The notes: generated by a model from the letters alone, not told the origin. DNA of 64,000 bases from Aquiluna sp. KACHI24 (GCF_025997915.1 NZ_AP026677.1:496001-560000); one strand, 5' to 3'. Shown: positions 15,140 through 25,883, numbered from the stretch's first letter. Made by a program: numbers and translations.

Positions 15140-16084
15140 ATGATCACTTCAACTCTTCATGTTCCGGTGCTACTTGAGCGCTGCCTAGAACTGCTTCGCC
15201 CTGCGATCGAGAACAGAAGGGCTCTGGTAATTGACGCCACTCTGGGTCTAGGCGGTCACACTGAGGCCATGCTCTCAGAGCACCCACAGCTAACCGTTAT
15301 CGGTATCGATCGAGACCCTGCCGCGCTAAAGCTTGCGAGCGAGCGTCTTGCCGTATTTGGAGATCGTTTCAAGACCCACTTTGGCACCTACGACGAGATT
15401 GACCAGGTGGCTGCCGAGTCTTCAGTCGACGGAATCCTCATGGACTTAGGCGTCAGCTCAATGCAGCTGGATCAAGCCGAGCGCGGTTTCAGCTATTCCC
15501 AAGACAGCTTTCTGGATATGCGCATGGACCAAACCCAAGGTGCAACCGCCGCGGACCTGCTTGCAGACCTGGACGAGTTTGAACTCGGTCGGATTTTCCG
15601 TGTCTACGGTGAAGAGCGTTTTGCCATGCCGATTGCGAGAAGGATCATCGCCGCACGTAAAACCTCACCAATCACGATGTCATCTCAGTTGAACAAGATT
15701 GTTGCTGAGGTAGTGCCAGTGGTTCCAGGTAAGCAATCTGGTCACCCAGCGAAGCGGGTCTATCAGGCTCTGAGAATTGCGGTAAATGACGAGCTCGGCA
15801 TTTTAGAGCGAGCTATGCCTCAGGCTATCGACGCACTAAGAGTAGGTGGACGGCTTGTTGTCATGTCCTACCACTCTTTGGAAGACGGAATTGTCAAAGA
15901 GGCCATGCAAAAGGCTGCGACCAGTTCGACTCCGGTCGAGATGCCAATCGAACTGCCGGGCACGGCACCAATTTTCAAAATCATCACTCGCGGCGTGGAG
16001 CGAAGTGGCGAGCGCGAGCTTGCGCTAAATCCACGTGCCGCTTCCGCAAGGTTGCGGGCTGGAGAAAAGGTAAAGGGAAACTAA
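15140..16084 (+). CDS. rsmH: 16S rRNA (cytosine-1402-N4)-methyltransferase RsmH
   Basis: A 314-residue SAM-dependent methyltransferase acting on the decoding centre of 16S rRNA. The SAM motif DATLGLGGHTEAML is at about residues 30-43. LMDLGVSSMQLD, GFSYSQDSFLDMRMD and VMSYHSLED are the other family blocks. Its start codon abuts the 3' arm of a hairpin and no ordinary Shine-Dalgarno is visible, so translation may depend on leader folding. It overlaps the ftsL-like gene by one base. Also known as MraW. Confidence 0.97.
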   Translation: MITSTLHVPVLLERCLELLRPAIENRRALVIDATLGLGGHTEAMLSEHPQLTVIGIDRDPAALKLASERLAVFGDRFKTHFGTYDEIDQVAAESSVDGILMDLGVSSMQLDQAERGFSYSQDSFLDMRMDQTQGATAADLLADLDEFELGRIFRVYGEERFAMPIARRIIAARKTSPITMSSQLNKIVAEVVPVVPGKQSGHPAKRVYQALRIAVNDELGILERAMPQAIDALRVGGRLVVMSYHSLEDGIVKEAMQKAATSSTPVEMPIELPGTAPIFKIITRGVERSGERELALNPRAASARLRAGEKVKGN

Positions 16085-16593
16085 TGGCTGTATTTCTGGT
16101 ATCACCAAACGAGGCGAAGCGTCTAAGACCAAGGCTGTCTGCGGGTCTAATCTTCGTGCTTGGCATGATTGCCGTTTACCTTGCGCAGTTGGCGCTAAAC
16201 ATGGTTTTGACCCAGGATGCCTACCAGCTGGCAGCACTCAAGGCACAAAAGCGCGACTTGACCACCCAGGTTCAGATCATCCAGGAAGAGGTTGACTCAC
16301 TGGCTTCTCCTCAGAACTTGGCAGATGCCGCAAATCGTCTGGGCATGGTGGCTAACCCCGCATCAGTTTTGCTAGATCTAGAAGAAGACAAGGTTTACGG
16401 TCAGCCAAAGCCAGCGGACCCATCAAACGCGCCTCTGGCTAGCGCGAACCTGGTTGCAAACTCTGCGCTTGGAACCGTCTCTGATTTCTCTGAAACCAAC
16501 GTCGCGTCCTTGGATGCATCGAGTGTTGAAGCAGAGCAGATTGCTACTGAAGAAGTAGTTTTGAGTGTAATTCCAGCTTCTCCAACTAGGTAG
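16084..16593 (+). CDS. FtsL-like division protein
   Basis: A 169-residue bitopic membrane protein: short cytoplasmic part, one membrane helix at about residues 17-40 (LIFVLGMIAVYLAQLALNMV), a coiled-coil-like stretch with AALKAQKRDLTTQVQIIQEE, then a LADAANRLGMV segment and an acidic, probably disordered tail. Sequence is poorly conserved, but the size, topology and place between rsmH and ftsI match FtsL, which links FtsQ and the FtsWI synthase. The tail of about 70 residues is longer than in classical FtsL. ATG overlaps the rsmH TAA by one base. Confidence 0.75.
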   Translation: MAVFLVSPNEAKRLRPRLSAGLIFVLGMIAVYLAQLALNMVLTQDAYQLAALKAQKRDLTTQVQIIQEEVDSLASPQNLADAANRLGMVANPASVLLDLEEDKVYGQPKPADPSNAPLASANLVANSALGTVSDFSETNVASLDASSVEAEQIATEEVVLSVIPASPTR

Positions 16594-16599
16594 GTCCCG

Positions 16600-18381
16600 A
16601 TGGGTTCCCAGCGCAGTGTGAACCGACGCTTTGGGTTCTTCATTCTCTTTACTCTTGGCCTAGTAGGACTGCTTGGCATTCGACTGGTCGATTTCCAGGT
16701 CGTCCAAGCTGCTGAGATCAAAGAAAAGTCCATGGAGCGACGGTCGGTGACGCAAACCCTGACGGCACTTCGTGGTGAGATTCAAGACAGTGCGGGCCAA
16801 ATTCTTGCACGTACCGTATTTCGTTACGACGTGAACGTCGCCCCAAAGAACGTTGCTCCAGTAATTCGCTACTCGGAGGATGGAACTCGAACAGAAGTTC
16901 CAGTGGAGCAAATTGCCATTGAGCTGGCAAAGCTACTTGGTCTAACCGTTAGCGAAATCGCTCCAAAGCTTGTCGGCGACTCACAGTATGCAAACCTCGC
17001 AAAACGAGTCGATGCTGAGACCTACAGTGCGATTCGTGAGTTGAAGGTGCCATGGATTTACTTTGATCGGTTTGCTGATCGGCTGTACCCAAATGGCGCA
17101 GTTGCCGGAAACCTTATTGGCTTTGTCGGTGCTGACGGCGAGCCACTGGCGGGTCTTGAGCGTCAATACAACACCTGTCTCGCCGGTGTAGATGGGCAGG
17201 AGACTTACGAGCGAAGTGCTGAGGGAGTCCGCATTCCGGCATCGAGCGTGATGACCCAACCGATTCAAAACGGCGGAAATCTAAAACTCACCATTGACTC
17301 AAACCTGCAGTTCTTTGCTCAGCAGGTATTGGCTGACTCCGTCAATGACCTATCTGCTGACTGGGCTAGTGCTGTGGTCATGGAGGCCAAGACCGGCAAG
17401 ATCATTGTTGCCGCGGAAGCTCCCTCGGTGGATCCGAATGACCCTTCAGCCTCCAAGGCTCAAGATCGTGGCTCCAGAATCTTCCAGTCGGCTTTCGAGC
17501 CGGGTTCGGTCATGAAGGCCTTGACTGTCGCAATGGTGCTAGATACTGGCACCGCAAACGAGAAAGACAAGGTCAAAGCTCCATACTCGCTGAAGCTAGA
17601 TTTTCCTGGTGGCTCAGTCCAAGACAGCTTCGGTCACGAGACCTACTACCTAACACTTGGTGGTGTGCTTCGATACTCCTCAAACACGGCCACCGTGCAG
17701 TTCGGTCGCCAAATCGACAAAAACGTTCGCTATGAGTATTTGAAGAAATTTGGGTTTGGCAAGCAGACCGCGCTTAGATTCGAGGGCGAGAGCTCCGGCA
17801 TTCTTCACCCAGCTGACGAGTGGGACAAGATGACCAACTACGCCACCATGTTTGGTCAGGGAATCTCGGTCACTGGCATTCAGATGGCAGCGGCCTATCA
17901 GGCCATTGCAAACGGTGGTGTCAAGCTGGATCCAGTTTTAGTCGAGGGCTGTGCATTAGAGGACGGCACCGTCACCATGAAGCCGAAGCAGACTTCGACC
18001 AGAGTCCTTTCAGCAGCTAAGGCCAAGAACACCCTTGAGCTGATGGAGAAGGTTGTGGAGTTTGGTGGCGTTGGTAAAAACGCAGCCATCCCCGGCTATC
18101 GAGTCGGCGGCAAAACCGGAACCGCACAGGTACAGCAGGGTTCTGGCTATGGATCCCGATTCGCCATCTCCTTTTACGGAGTGGCCCCGATTGAAGACCC
18201 ACAGTACATCGTGGGAGTCACCATCTACCGCCCCGTAGGGGAGTCAAACTCTATGAAGACCACGCCGGTATTCAAGGCGATCATGCAGCAAGTCTTAAAG
18301 CACTACCGCGTCCCGCCTTCAACCACTAAATCCCGCGACATCCCGTCAGGTTCATTCGGTGAAGTCGAAAAACGGAACTAG
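16600..18381 (+). CDS. ftsI: Septal peptidoglycan transpeptidase FtsI (PBP3 class)
   Basis: A 593-residue class B penicillin-binding protein that crosslinks septal peptidoglycan. One N-terminal membrane helix (about residues 11-30) is followed by the pedestal domain with RGEIQDSAGQILA, and the transpeptidase domain with catalytic S303 in SVMK, SSN at 360-362 and KTG at 505-507. No PASTA repeats are visible at the C-terminus. It lies six bases behind the ftsL-like gene and overlaps murE by 23 bases. Confidence 0.96.
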   Translation: MGSQRSVNRRFGFFILFTLGLVGLLGIRLVDFQVVQAAEIKEKSMERRSVTQTLTALRGEIQDSAGQILARTVFRYDVNVAPKNVAPVIRYSEDGTRTEVPVEQIAIELAKLLGLTVSEIAPKLVGDSQYANLAKRVDAETYSAIRELKVPWIYFDRFADRLYPNGAVAGNLIGFVGADGEPLAGLERQYNTCLAGVDGQETYERSAEGVRIPASSVMTQPIQNGGNLKLTIDSNLQFFAQQVLADSVNDLSADWASAVVMEAKTGKIIVAAEAPSVDPNDPSASKAQDRGSRIFQSAFEPGSVMKALTVAMVLDTGTANEKDKVKAPYSLKLDFPGGSVQDSFGHETYYLTLGGVLRYSSNTATVQFGRQIDKNVRYEYLKKFGFGKQTALRFEGESSGILHPADEWDKMTNYATMFGQGISVTGIQMAAAYQAIANGGVKLDPVLVEGCALEDGTVTMKPKQTSTRVLSAAKAKNTLELMEKVVEFGGVGKNAAIPGYRVGGKTGTAQVQQGSGYGSRFAISFYGVAPIEDPQYIVGVTIYRPVGESNSMKTTPVFKAIMQQVLKHYRVPPSTTKSRDIPSGSFGEVEKRN

Positions 18382-19762
18382 AGCCCTTGCAGCCTCCCTC
18401 GGTCTGGCCGCGGATGTTGTTGACGTTGAATTGTCTGGCGTCTCGCTTTCAGCTGCCGAGGTTGAGCCCGGTGATCTTTTTGTTGCGATTCAGGGCCAAC
18501 GGCATCACGGGCTGGACTTTTTGCAGCAGGCCATTTCAAATGGAGCCGCAGCGGTTCTGAGCGATAGAGCCGTGAACATTAACATCCCGGCGCTTGTGCA
18601 CCCAGACCCCAAATCAGTTATTGGTGTGGTGTGCGACCTAATCTTTCCAGAACTTGAACTCAAGTTGTTTGGCGTCACCGGGACCAATGGCAAAACCTCG
18701 GTGAGTAGCTATTTACATCAAATTATTTGTGATCTGGGGGCCAAATGCGCCCTCTCCACCTCAGTGGGATTCCAAGGGCTCAGAGCTCTAAAGTCGGCTG
18801 CGCTAACTACTCCCGAGCTGACCACTTTGCGCAAGTGGCTGCGAGATTTTGCTGCTGAGGGCGGCGAGACAGCCGCCATCGAGGTCTCTGCCCAGGCACT
18901 CACTAGAAATCGAGTCGATGGTTTGAAGTTTGCAGTGGTGGGCTTCACCAACCTGACCCGAGATCACCTCGATGATTACGGTTCGATGGAGAACTATTTC
19001 GCCGCTAAGGCTCAGCTTTTCACCAACCAGCGTGCTGAGCAGGGGGTTATTTTCCTGTCCGACCAATACGCCACAAAACTTGCCGAGGCCGCGACCATCC
19101 CTGTCACCACAGTGGGCGATTCAGGTGATGTCGGGTTTTCCTACAAAGCTGGAAAGCTCTCACTGAGCGGAAAAATCAACTTTCAAATTGAATTTGCTGC
19201 CGGAGAGTTGATGGCGCGCAACTTCGCATTGGCCTTGGTTATGGCGCACTGCGCTGGATTCGACATCCAAAAACTCAGTGCAGCTCCTGCTGGATATCAA
19301 GTGCCAGGGAGGCTTGAACTAGTCTCAAAGTCCACGCCGCATGTTTATGTCGACTATGCCCACACTCCCGATGGCATTGCTCAAGCGGTCAAGGAGATCC
19401 GATCCCGGTATTCAGGGGTGACCTTGGTTTTTGGGGCATCGGGTAACCGAGATATCGGCAAGAGGGCTGAGATGGGTCGGGCGGCTGCGGCCGCTGAGCG
19501 GGTCTATCTCACCGACCAGCACCCAAGAGATGAGGACCCGGCAACTATTCGGGCTGCCGTGGCCGAAGGTCTTGTCGACTCGGGGAAGAGCTTTGTTGAG
19601 CTTTCGGATCCGACCGAGGCGATTGCCGTTGCTATCGCTTCCACGCCACGCGACCAGGCTGTGCTGTGGTGCGGTCCGGGGCACCTAAAATACCGTGAGA
19701 TTGCAGGGCAGAAAATTGCCTTCGACGCCCGCGAAATAGCCAAGAACTTGGTGGAGAAATGA
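18359..19762 (+). CDS. murE: UDP-MurNAc-tripeptide synthetase MurE
   Basis: A 467-residue ATP-dependent ligase adding the third residue of the stem peptide. The P-loop GTNGKTS is at 108-114; LTRDHLDDYG and VDYAHTPDGI are family motifs. The diaminopimelate-binding motif DNPR of DAP-specific enzymes is replaced by DQHPR (386-390), and the usual GKGHE near the C-terminus reads GPGHL. This argues against a plain meso-DAP enzyme; lysine, ornithine or diaminobutyrate at position 3, as in many Microbacteriaceae, is possible. It starts at GTG inside the end of ftsI and overlaps murF by four bases. Confidence 0.93.
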   Translation: MKSKNGTRALAASLGLAADVVDVELSGVSLSAAEVEPGDLFVAIQGQRHHGLDFLQQAISNGAAAVLSDRAVNINIPALVHPDPKSVIGVVCDLIFPELELKLFGVTGTNGKTSVSSYLHQIICDLGAKCALSTSVGFQGLRALKSAALTTPELTTLRKWLRDFAAEGGETAAIEVSAQALTRNRVDGLKFAVVGFTNLTRDHLDDYGSMENYFAAKAQLFTNQRAEQGVIFLSDQYATKLAEAATIPVTTVGDSGDVGFSYKAGKLSLSGKINFQIEFAAGELMARNFALALVMAHCAGFDIQKLSAAPAGYQVPGRLELVSKSTPHVYVDYAHTPDGIAQAVKEIRSRYSGVTLVFGASGNRDIGKRAEMGRAAAAAERVYLTDQHPRDEDPATIRAAVAEGLVDSGKSFVELSDPTEAIAVAIASTPRDQAVLWCGPGHLKYREIAGQKIAFDAREIAKNLVEK

Positions 19763-21147
19763 TTGCCCTGACCTTAGCTGAGCTTGCCGAGGCAACCTCG
19801 GGAGAGCTGGTCGTCGGAGACCCCGAGACTGTTGTATTAGGTCACTGCGACACCGACTCTCGCAAGATTGGGTCGGGAGATATTTTCTTTGCAAAGCCCG
19901 GTGAGCATGATGATGGTCATCGATATCTTGAACAAGTGGCAGGCCGAGCCGGTCTTGCGGTTGTTATGCAGCCGCGAGAAGACCTGGCTCTAAATCAAAT
20001 AAGAGTTGCCGATACCGTTACCGCACTATCCGCCCTCGCAAGCTACATTCTGGAGCGACAGCGTGCCCGGGGGCTTCAGGTCGTAGGAATAACCGGCTCA
20101 AACGGGAAGACTTCTACTAAGAACATGCTCAGAGCCATTTTGAGTGAGGTTGCCCCAACAGTCGCCCCGAGAGATTCCTACAACAACGAGGTTGGATTAC
20201 CGCTCACCGTCCTAGAGCTCACTCCAGAGACCAAATTTCTCGTGTTGGAGATGGGAGCAGCGGGGCTAGGCAGCATCGAAAAGCTCGCGAGCTGGTGTAA
20301 ACCAGATATCGGCGTTCAGCTAAAGGTTGGACTGGCTCATGCCGGCGCATTTGGTGGCGTAGAGCAAACCGCGAAGATCAAAGCGGAAATGATGCCGTTT
20401 ATTACCAAGGCTGCTGTCTTGAACTTTGATGACCCAGTGGTGAGCGATTTTGAACCGCTTAGTTCGGTTCAAAAAGTGGGCTTTGGCTATAGCGACGATG
20501 CTGGGTACCAGCTGGTTTCGGCGAGCGTGACAATCGCTGGCACCAAGATTCAGTTCCGTTACCCAGACGGAGACACAAAATCCTTCGCTCTCAAAATTTT
20601 GGGTGAGCATCAGGCGATGAACGCCGCAGCTGCGCTGACCGTCGCAGACCTTCTAGGGGTAGAGCGCGATGGTGCCATTAGTTCTCTAGAACACCTCGAG
20701 CTTGCAGAGCGTTGGAGGATGCAGCCGATTCTTCGAAGCGACGGTGTTCTGATAATCAATGATGCCTACAACGCGAGCCCTGATTCCATGCGAGCCGCTT
20801 TGCAAACCCTGGCAACCCTGGGTAGACAAGGGCATCGCACGGTTGCAATCTTGGGATACATGGCAGAGCTTGGTGAGTATTCAAACTCTGAGCATGAAGC
20901 ACTGGGTCGACTGGTCGTTAGATACAACATTGACAAGCTTTATGTGGTTGGAGCTAACGCCAAACTGATTCACATGTCCGCTACTCAAGAGGGGAGCTGG
21001 GATGGTGAATCTGAGTTATTTGAGGATGCCTCGGCTGCTTTTGAGGCTATCAATGACAAGCTAACCTCGGGAGACATTGTCCTGGTCAAATCCAGCAACG
21101 TCTCTGGCCTTAGGTATCTGGGAGACGAATTGGCAGGTGTTGCATGA
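19759..21147 (+). CDS. murF: UDP-MurNAc-tripeptide-D-alanyl-D-alanine ligase MurF
   Basis: A 462-residue Mur ligase adding D-Ala-D-Ala to complete the pentapeptide precursor in the cytoplasm. The P-loop reads [13 protein letters not shown] (about residues 112-124), followed by [23 protein letters not shown] and [12 protein letters not shown], all MurF hallmarks. ATG overlaps the murE stop and its own stop overlaps mraY by four bases each, showing tight translational coupling. Confidence 0.97.
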   Translation: MIALTLAELAEATSGELVVGDPETVVLGHCDTDSRKIGSGDIFFAKPGEHDDGHRYLEQVAGRAGLAVVMQPREDLALNQIRVADTVTALSALASYILERQRARGLQVVGITGSNGKTSTKNMLRAILSEVAPTVAPRDSYNNEVGLPLTVLELTPETKFLVLEMGAAGLGSIEKLASWCKPDIGVQLKVGLAHAGAFGGVEQTAKIKAEMMPFITKAAVLNFDDPVVSDFEPLSSVQKVGFGYSDDAGYQLVSASVTIAGTKIQFRYPDGDTKSFALKILGEHQAMNAAAALTVADLLGVERDGAISSLEHLELAERWRMQPILRSDGVLIINDAYNASPDSMRAALQTLATLGRQGHRTVAILGYMAELGEYSNSEHEALGRLVVRYNIDKLYVVGANAKLIHMSATQEGSWDGESELFEDASAAFEAINDKLTSGDIVLVKSSNVSGLRYLGDELAGVA

Positions 21148-22247
21148 GAGCCCTATTGATGGCCGGTGCGATCGCGCTGTTTATTAGTCTTTTTCTTACC
21201 CCTGGTTTTATTTGGGCTTTCAAGCGACTGCAGTGGGGCCAGTTCATCCGTGACGATGGTCCGCAGTCTCACCACATCAAGCGCGGCACTCCAACCATGG
21301 GCGGTTTGGTAATCCTCTTCGCTGCTGTAGTCGGATACTTTCTGGCTAAGTTCGCGAACGACGAGACTCCCTCAGTCTCGGCTTTGCTGGTGCTATTGAT
21401 GATGCTGGGTCTTGGAGCGGTTGGCTTCATCGATGACTTCCTCAAAGTCAGAAAACAGCAAAGTCTGGGTCTTACAGGGTGGGCCAAAATTGCCGGCCAG
21501 GGCGTGGTGGCCGTTGCTTTCGCGATTTTGGCACTGCAGTTCCCGAATGATCGAAATCTCACCCCAGCATCTACCCAAATTTCTCTATTCAGAGATCTCC
21601 CGATTGACCTCTTTTTCTGGGGCTCAACCATCGGAATGCTGCTCTTCATCGTTTGGATCTACTTCCTGGTCGCATCAACCTCCAACGGCGTGAACATCGC
21701 GGATGGCTTGGATGGGCTAGCTACCGGGTCCGTAATTATGGCCATAGGTGCCTATGTGGTTATCGGTTTTTGGCAGTTCAATCAGAGCTGTAGAACTGCA
21801 GTTGAAAACATCGCAGCCTGCTATGAAGTGCGTGACCCGCTGGACCTAGCAGTCGTAGCGGCTGCAATTGTCGGAGCCTGTGTGGGCTTTTTGTGGTGGA
21901 ACACCTCTCCGGCTCAGCTGTTCATGGGCGACACCGGTTCCCTTGGTCTTGGCGGTGCGTTGGCAGCCTTAGCTGTTCTCTCGAGAACCGAACTGCTTTT
22001 AATTCTGATTGGCGGCATCTTTGTGATTGTCACCGGCTCGGTCATCATCCAGCGTGGCTACTTCAAGCTCACTAAGTGGCGCACCGGGGTTGGAAAACGC
22101 GTATTCAAGATGTCGCCGCTGCATCACCATTTTGAATTGAAGGGCTGGGCTGAGGTCACGATTGTGGTCCGGTTTTGGATTATCGCAGCCCTCTGTGTGA
22201 GTGCGGGTGTGGGGCTGTTCTACTTTGAATGGATCTACGGAATCTGA
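21144..22247 (+). CDS. mraY: Phospho-MurNAc-pentapeptide transferase MraY
   Basis: A 367-residue polytopic membrane enzyme that transfers phospho-MurNAc-pentapeptide to undecaprenyl phosphate, forming lipid I. About ten membrane helices are visible. Diagnostic motifs are GTPTMGG with the preceding [44 protein letters not shown] and [10 protein letters not shown]. The start is ATG at 21144 overlapping the murF TGA. Confidence 0.98.
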   Translation: MRALLMAGAIALFISLFLTPGFIWAFKRLQWGQFIRDDGPQSHHIKRGTPTMGGLVILFAAVVGYFLAKFANDETPSVSALLVLLMMLGLGAVGFIDDFLKVRKQQSLGLTGWAKIAGQGVVAVAFAILALQFPNDRNLTPASTQISLFRDLPIDLFFWGSTIGMLLFIVWIYFLVASTSNGVNIADGLDGLATGSVIMAIGAYVVIGFWQFNQSCRTAVENIAACYEVRDPLDLAVVAAAIVGACVGFLWWNTSPAQLFMGDTGSLGLGGALAALAVLSRTELLLILIGGIFVIVTGSVIIQRGYFKLTKWRTGVGKRVFKMSPLHHHFELKGWAEVTIVVRFWIIAALCVSAGVGLFYFEWIYGI

Positions 22248-23674
22248 TGATCCCAAACACCTGGCACGCTAGTTGGGATTTCAAAGTCGCGGTATTGGGG
22301 CTTGGTAAATCCGGTTTTTCAGTTGCCGACACTCTTGTCGAATTGGGTTCAAAGGTCACGGTCTTTGCCGCAAAAGCAGAGCCTGAGCTAGCCGAGTTGC
22401 TGGATGTAATCGGCGCAGAGTTGATCCGATCGGACTCCGCTGAGGCGCTTGACCCAAGCCAGTTTGACTTTGCTGTAGTGTCTCCAGGTTTTGCCCCGTC
22501 GCATCCGCTTGTCCAAAAGCTAACAGAGTCCAATCTGGAGATCTTTACCGACATTGATTTGGCTTATCGCCTTGGCGACAAGGTAAAACGACCTGACTGG
22601 ATCACAATCACCGGGACCAACGGAAAAACCACTACAACTCAGCTCACCGAGGCCATGCTGCTTGCCGACGGCAAGCGAGTAGTCGCCTGCGGAAATATTG
22701 GGACCCCGATCTTGGATGTGGTTCGTGAGCCACAGGGCTATGACTACCTGGTTGTTGAGCTCTCTAGTTTTCAGCTTCACTACTCCCATTCCCTAGGGGC
22801 GAAGGCTGCGGCATTTTTGAATCTCGCCGAAGATCACTATGACTGGCATGGTTCTGAAACCGCCTATCACCAAGCCAAGGCCAAGATTTATCAAGACGCC
22901 GAGATCGCCATCGTCTACAACGTGCAGGATGAAAAGACCCGCCAGGCTGCCGAAGAGGCGGATGTAATTGAAGGCTGTCGAGCAATCGGCTTCACAACTG
23001 GAATGCCGGCTCGCTCCATGGTTGGGTATGTCGAGGAGTTCTTGGTCGACAGAGCCTTTATCGAGAATCGTCACGAGGCAGCCCTAGAAATCTGCTCCGC
23101 TGAAGATCTGGCCGGCTTCGGGGTCTTGAGCGAACATCTCAAGGCAAATATCGCTGCCGCAACGGCGCTGGCGCGGGCAGTTGGTGTTGAAGCCAGCTCG
23201 ATTCGGCGTGCACTGAAAGACTTTCGCCTGGCCGGTCACCGCATCGAATTGGTCGCGGAGCGAGCGGGTGTCACATACGTGGATGATTCAAAGGCAACTA
23301 ACGCACACGCCGCTGACGCCTCACTCTCGAGCTTTGACTCTGTGGTCTGGATTGCCGGGGGGCTTTTGAAAGGGGTGGACCCAAAGCCGTTGATTGAAAA
23401 GCATGCCGATCGACTCCGGGGTTGCGTGGTGATTGGCAAGGACACGCAGGTTTTGGAGGAGCTTTTCAGGACTCTGATTCCAGAATTACCTGTGAGGGTA
23501 ATAACGGGAGATCAGACCATGGTTGAGGCGGTTCGAGCTGCGTCCCAGTTAGCCATTGCCGGAGATACCGTGCTGCTGGCTCCCGCCGCGGCATCGATGG
23601 ACCAATTCCGAGATTACGAGGACCGTGGCAATCAGTTTCAAGAGGCGGTGAGGGGGTTAGATGGCAATGACTGA
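22247..23674 (+). CDS. murD: UDP-MurNAc-L-alanine-D-glutamate ligase MurD
   Basis: A 475-residue Mur ligase adding D-glutamate to UDP-MurNAc-L-Ala. P-loop TGTNGKTTTT is at about residue 122; AAFLNLAEDHYDWHGS and VDDSKATNAHAA are MurD motifs. I take the ATG at 22247, which overlaps the mraY stop (TGATG); an in-frame ATG six codons upstream lies within mraY. The C-terminal 14 bases overlap ftsW. Confidence 0.96.
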   Translation: MIPNTWHASWDFKVAVLGLGKSGFSVADTLVELGSKVTVFAAKAEPELAELLDVIGAELIRSDSAEALDPSQFDFAVVSPGFAPSHPLVQKLTESNLEIFTDIDLAYRLGDKVKRPDWITITGTNGKTTTTQLTEAMLLADGKRVVACGNIGTPILDVVREPQGYDYLVVELSSFQLHYSHSLGAKAAAFLNLAEDHYDWHGSETAYHQAKAKIYQDAEIAIVYNVQDEKTRQAAEEADVIEGCRAIGFTTGMPARSMVGYVEEFLVDRAFIENRHEAALEICSAEDLAGFGVLSEHLKANIAAATALARAVGVEASSIRRALKDFRLAGHRIELVAERAGVTYVDDSKATNAHAADASLSSFDSVVWIAGGLLKGVDPKPLIEKHADRLRGCVVIGKDTQVLEELFRTLIPELPVRVITGDQTMVEAVRAASQLAIAGDTVLLAPAAASMDQFRDYEDRGNQFQEAVRGLDGND

Positions 23675-24818
23675 TTTGAAGTCTGCGATTAGACCGCGCT
23701 TCAGGGCGCAGTCCAGAGAGTTCTATTTCCTGCTTGGCCTGACCGCGATAATTGGCGTGCTAGGGCTCGCCATGGTGGCTTCTGCATCAACAGTAGATGC
23801 GTTCAAGAACACCTCAAATGCTGCATCCACCTTTGTGAGACAGGGTGGCTTTGCTTTGATTGGTGCACTTTCCTTAGTCATCGCATCGAACCTGCCGCTT
23901 GCCTTCTATAAGCGCATCGCGAACCTCCTATTGCTTTCAACCCTGGGTCTGCAGCTTGCCACGGTGCTTTTTGGTAGCGAGATCAACGGAAACAAGAACT
24001 GGTTGGATCTTGGATTTGTGTCGATTCAGCCTTCGGAGTTTCTGAAGCTAGGACTGATCATCGCCTTCAGCCTGATGCTCGCCCAACTTGGACCAGACGA
24101 AATGGAAAATAGGCAAATCTGGACCAGGGTCTTCGCCTACAGCGGCATTGCTTTGGTTTTGGTTGTTTTGCTGGGTAAGGACATGGGTACCGGCGTTGTC
24201 ATGTTGGTGACCCTGGCTGGACTGTTCTTATTCGCCGGCATGAAGCTCTCCAGTTGGCTAACCCTGATGGCAATGGGCTCGATGGCCGCCGTGGTACTAG
24301 TGATTATGTCCCCATCCCGCGCGGCCCGTTTCTCGGCCTGGCTCAATCCAGATGAAGCCGACCCCATGGGCGTTAGGTGGCAATATGAGCACGGCACCTG
24401 GGCATTGGCTCACGGTGGCATCTTTGGAACCGGACTTGGGCGCTCCAAGATGAAATGGTCCTGGATCCCTGAGGTTCAAAACGACTTTATCTTCGCCATC
24501 ATCGGCGAGGAGCTTGGCCTAATCGGAGCACTCTTTGTCATTCTGCTTTTCACCGCCTTGGCAGTGACCCTGTTTGCGATAGCGAAGAACCAAACCAACA
24601 GCTTTAGTCGAAACCTCGTGGCTGCCGTGATGGTTTGGATTTCAATGCAGGCGTTTATCAACATCGGTGTCGTGTTGGGGGTCTTCCCGGTTCTGGGTGT
24701 CCCTTTGCCACTCGTTAGCGCCGGAGGCTCATCGCTGATTTCGACCATGGCTGCAATTGGTGTCGTTCTGGCTGTTGAGCGCGACCGAGTCACGAATCCA
24801 GGGCGCTCCAGAAGATGA
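23661..24818 (+). CDS. ftsW: Septal peptidoglycan polymerase FtsW
   Basis: A 385-residue SEDS-family glycosyltransferase with about ten membrane helices. It polymerises lipid II at the septum together with FtsI. The conserved NKNWLDLGFVSIQPSEFLKL segment, GLGRSKMKWSWIPEVQNDFI and PLVSAGGSSL are present. AGGGGG at 23651-23656 serves the ATG at 23661 or, with better spacing, the ATG at 23667. It overlaps murD by 14 bases and murG by four. Confidence 0.96.
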   Translation: MAMTDLKSAIRPRFRAQSREFYFLLGLTAIIGVLGLAMVASASTVDAFKNTSNAASTFVRQGGFALIGALSLVIASNLPLAFYKRIANLLLLSTLGLQLATVLFGSEINGNKNWLDLGFVSIQPSEFLKLGLIIAFSLMLAQLGPDEMENRQIWTRVFAYSGIALVLVVLLGKDMGTGVVMLVTLAGLFLFAGMKLSSWLTLMAMGSMAAVVLVIMSPSRAARFSAWLNPDEADPMGVRWQYEHGTWALAHGGIFGTGLGRSKMKWSWIPEVQNDFIFAIIGEELGLIGALFVILLFTALAVTLFAIAKNQTNSFSRNLVAAVMVWISMQAFINIGVVLGVFPVLGVPLPLVSAGGSSLISTMAAIGVVLAVERDRVTNPGRSRR

Positions 24819-25879
24819 CCAGGTTTTTGCTCGCCGGTGGAGGAACTGCCGGACACGTTAACCCATTGCTCGCCCTTGCTCAGCAACTCAGGGCAGAGGA
24901 TCACGAGGTGTTTGCTCTCGGTACCAAGGAGGGTCTGGAGTCGAGGCTGGTTCCAGAGCGTGGATTTGAGTTATTGACCATAGCTAGATTGCCATTTCCA
25001 AGAAGGCTCAACCTAAAGGCCATTGCCTTCCCGTTTCGCTTTTTGAAGGCAACCTTTGATGTGATGGGCCTGCTTGCGAAATATCGAATTGACGCGGTGG
25101 TTGGATTCGGGGGCTACGCCTCCGCGCCTGCATACCTGGCAGCATTTCTATCGAGAAAACCCCTGGTGATCCATGAGGCAAATGCTCGGGCAGGAATTGC
25201 TAATCGGATCGGTGCTCGACTTACCAAATTTGTGGCGATCACATACCAAAACAGTGATCTCTCAGGGGCGATAACCGGCATGCCGATTAGACCTGAAATC
25301 GTCGATTCGGTCGCGGGTTATGACAAAGGTCAGGCCAGGGTTGAATTGGGGCTAGACCCATCTCTGCCAACTCTTTTGGTTACCGGTGGGTCACTTGGAG
25401 CAAAGCGCATCAACGATGCGGTCGTGCAGTCCCTCCCGAAGTTGAAGGCGGCCGGGATTCAGGTTCTGCACATTCTCGGCGATAAATCAGAGCACGTAGC
25501 CAAACAGGAGCCGGGGTACCGCTCGATGACCTATTGCGATCGCATGGATGTTGCTATCGCGGCGAGCGATTTTGCAATTTCACGAGCCGGATCCTCCACG
25601 GTTTCGGAATTCAGTGCAGTCGGACTGCCCGCGGTCTACGTCCCATACCCGGTTGGCAATGGTGAGCAGGAGTTCAATGCCGTGACCGTTTGTGAGGCGG
25701 GCGGGGGATTGGTTCGGCTCGATAAGGATTTTGACGCCGAATTTATTGAGGCTGAAGTGATTCCGCTGATCTCTCATTCAGCTACCTTGAAGAGGATGTC
25801 AGCGTCTGCAAAAACCATGGGAATTCCCGACAGCACCCTTCGCCTTAGGGACTTGGTCCTGGATGCGGTGAATACTTAG
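24815..25879 (+). CDS. murG: Lipid II synthase MurG
   Basis: A 354-residue GT28 glycosyltransferase adding GlcNAc to lipid I on the inner membrane face. The N-terminal donor loop [14 protein letters not shown] starts at residue 8. [33 protein letters not shown] and [11 protein letters not shown] are all family signatures. ATG overlaps the ftsW stop by four bases. murC follows after four bases. Confidence 0.97.
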   Translation: MTRFLLAGGGTAGHVNPLLALAQQLRAEDHEVFALGTKEGLESRLVPERGFELLTIARLPFPRRLNLKAIAFPFRFLKATFDVMGLLAKYRIDAVVGFGGYASAPAYLAAFLSRKPLVIHEANARAGIANRIGARLTKFVAITYQNSDLSGAITGMPIRPEIVDSVAGYDKGQARVELGLDPSLPTLLVTGGSLGAKRINDAVVQSLPKLKAAGIQVLHILGDKSEHVAKQEPGYRSMTYCDRMDVAIAASDFAISRAGSSTVSEFSAVGLPAVYVPYPVGNGEQEFNAVTVCEAGGGLVRLDKDFDAEFIEAEVIPLISHSATLKRMSASAKTMGIPDSTLRLRDLVLDAVNT

Positions 25880-25883
25880 TTCA

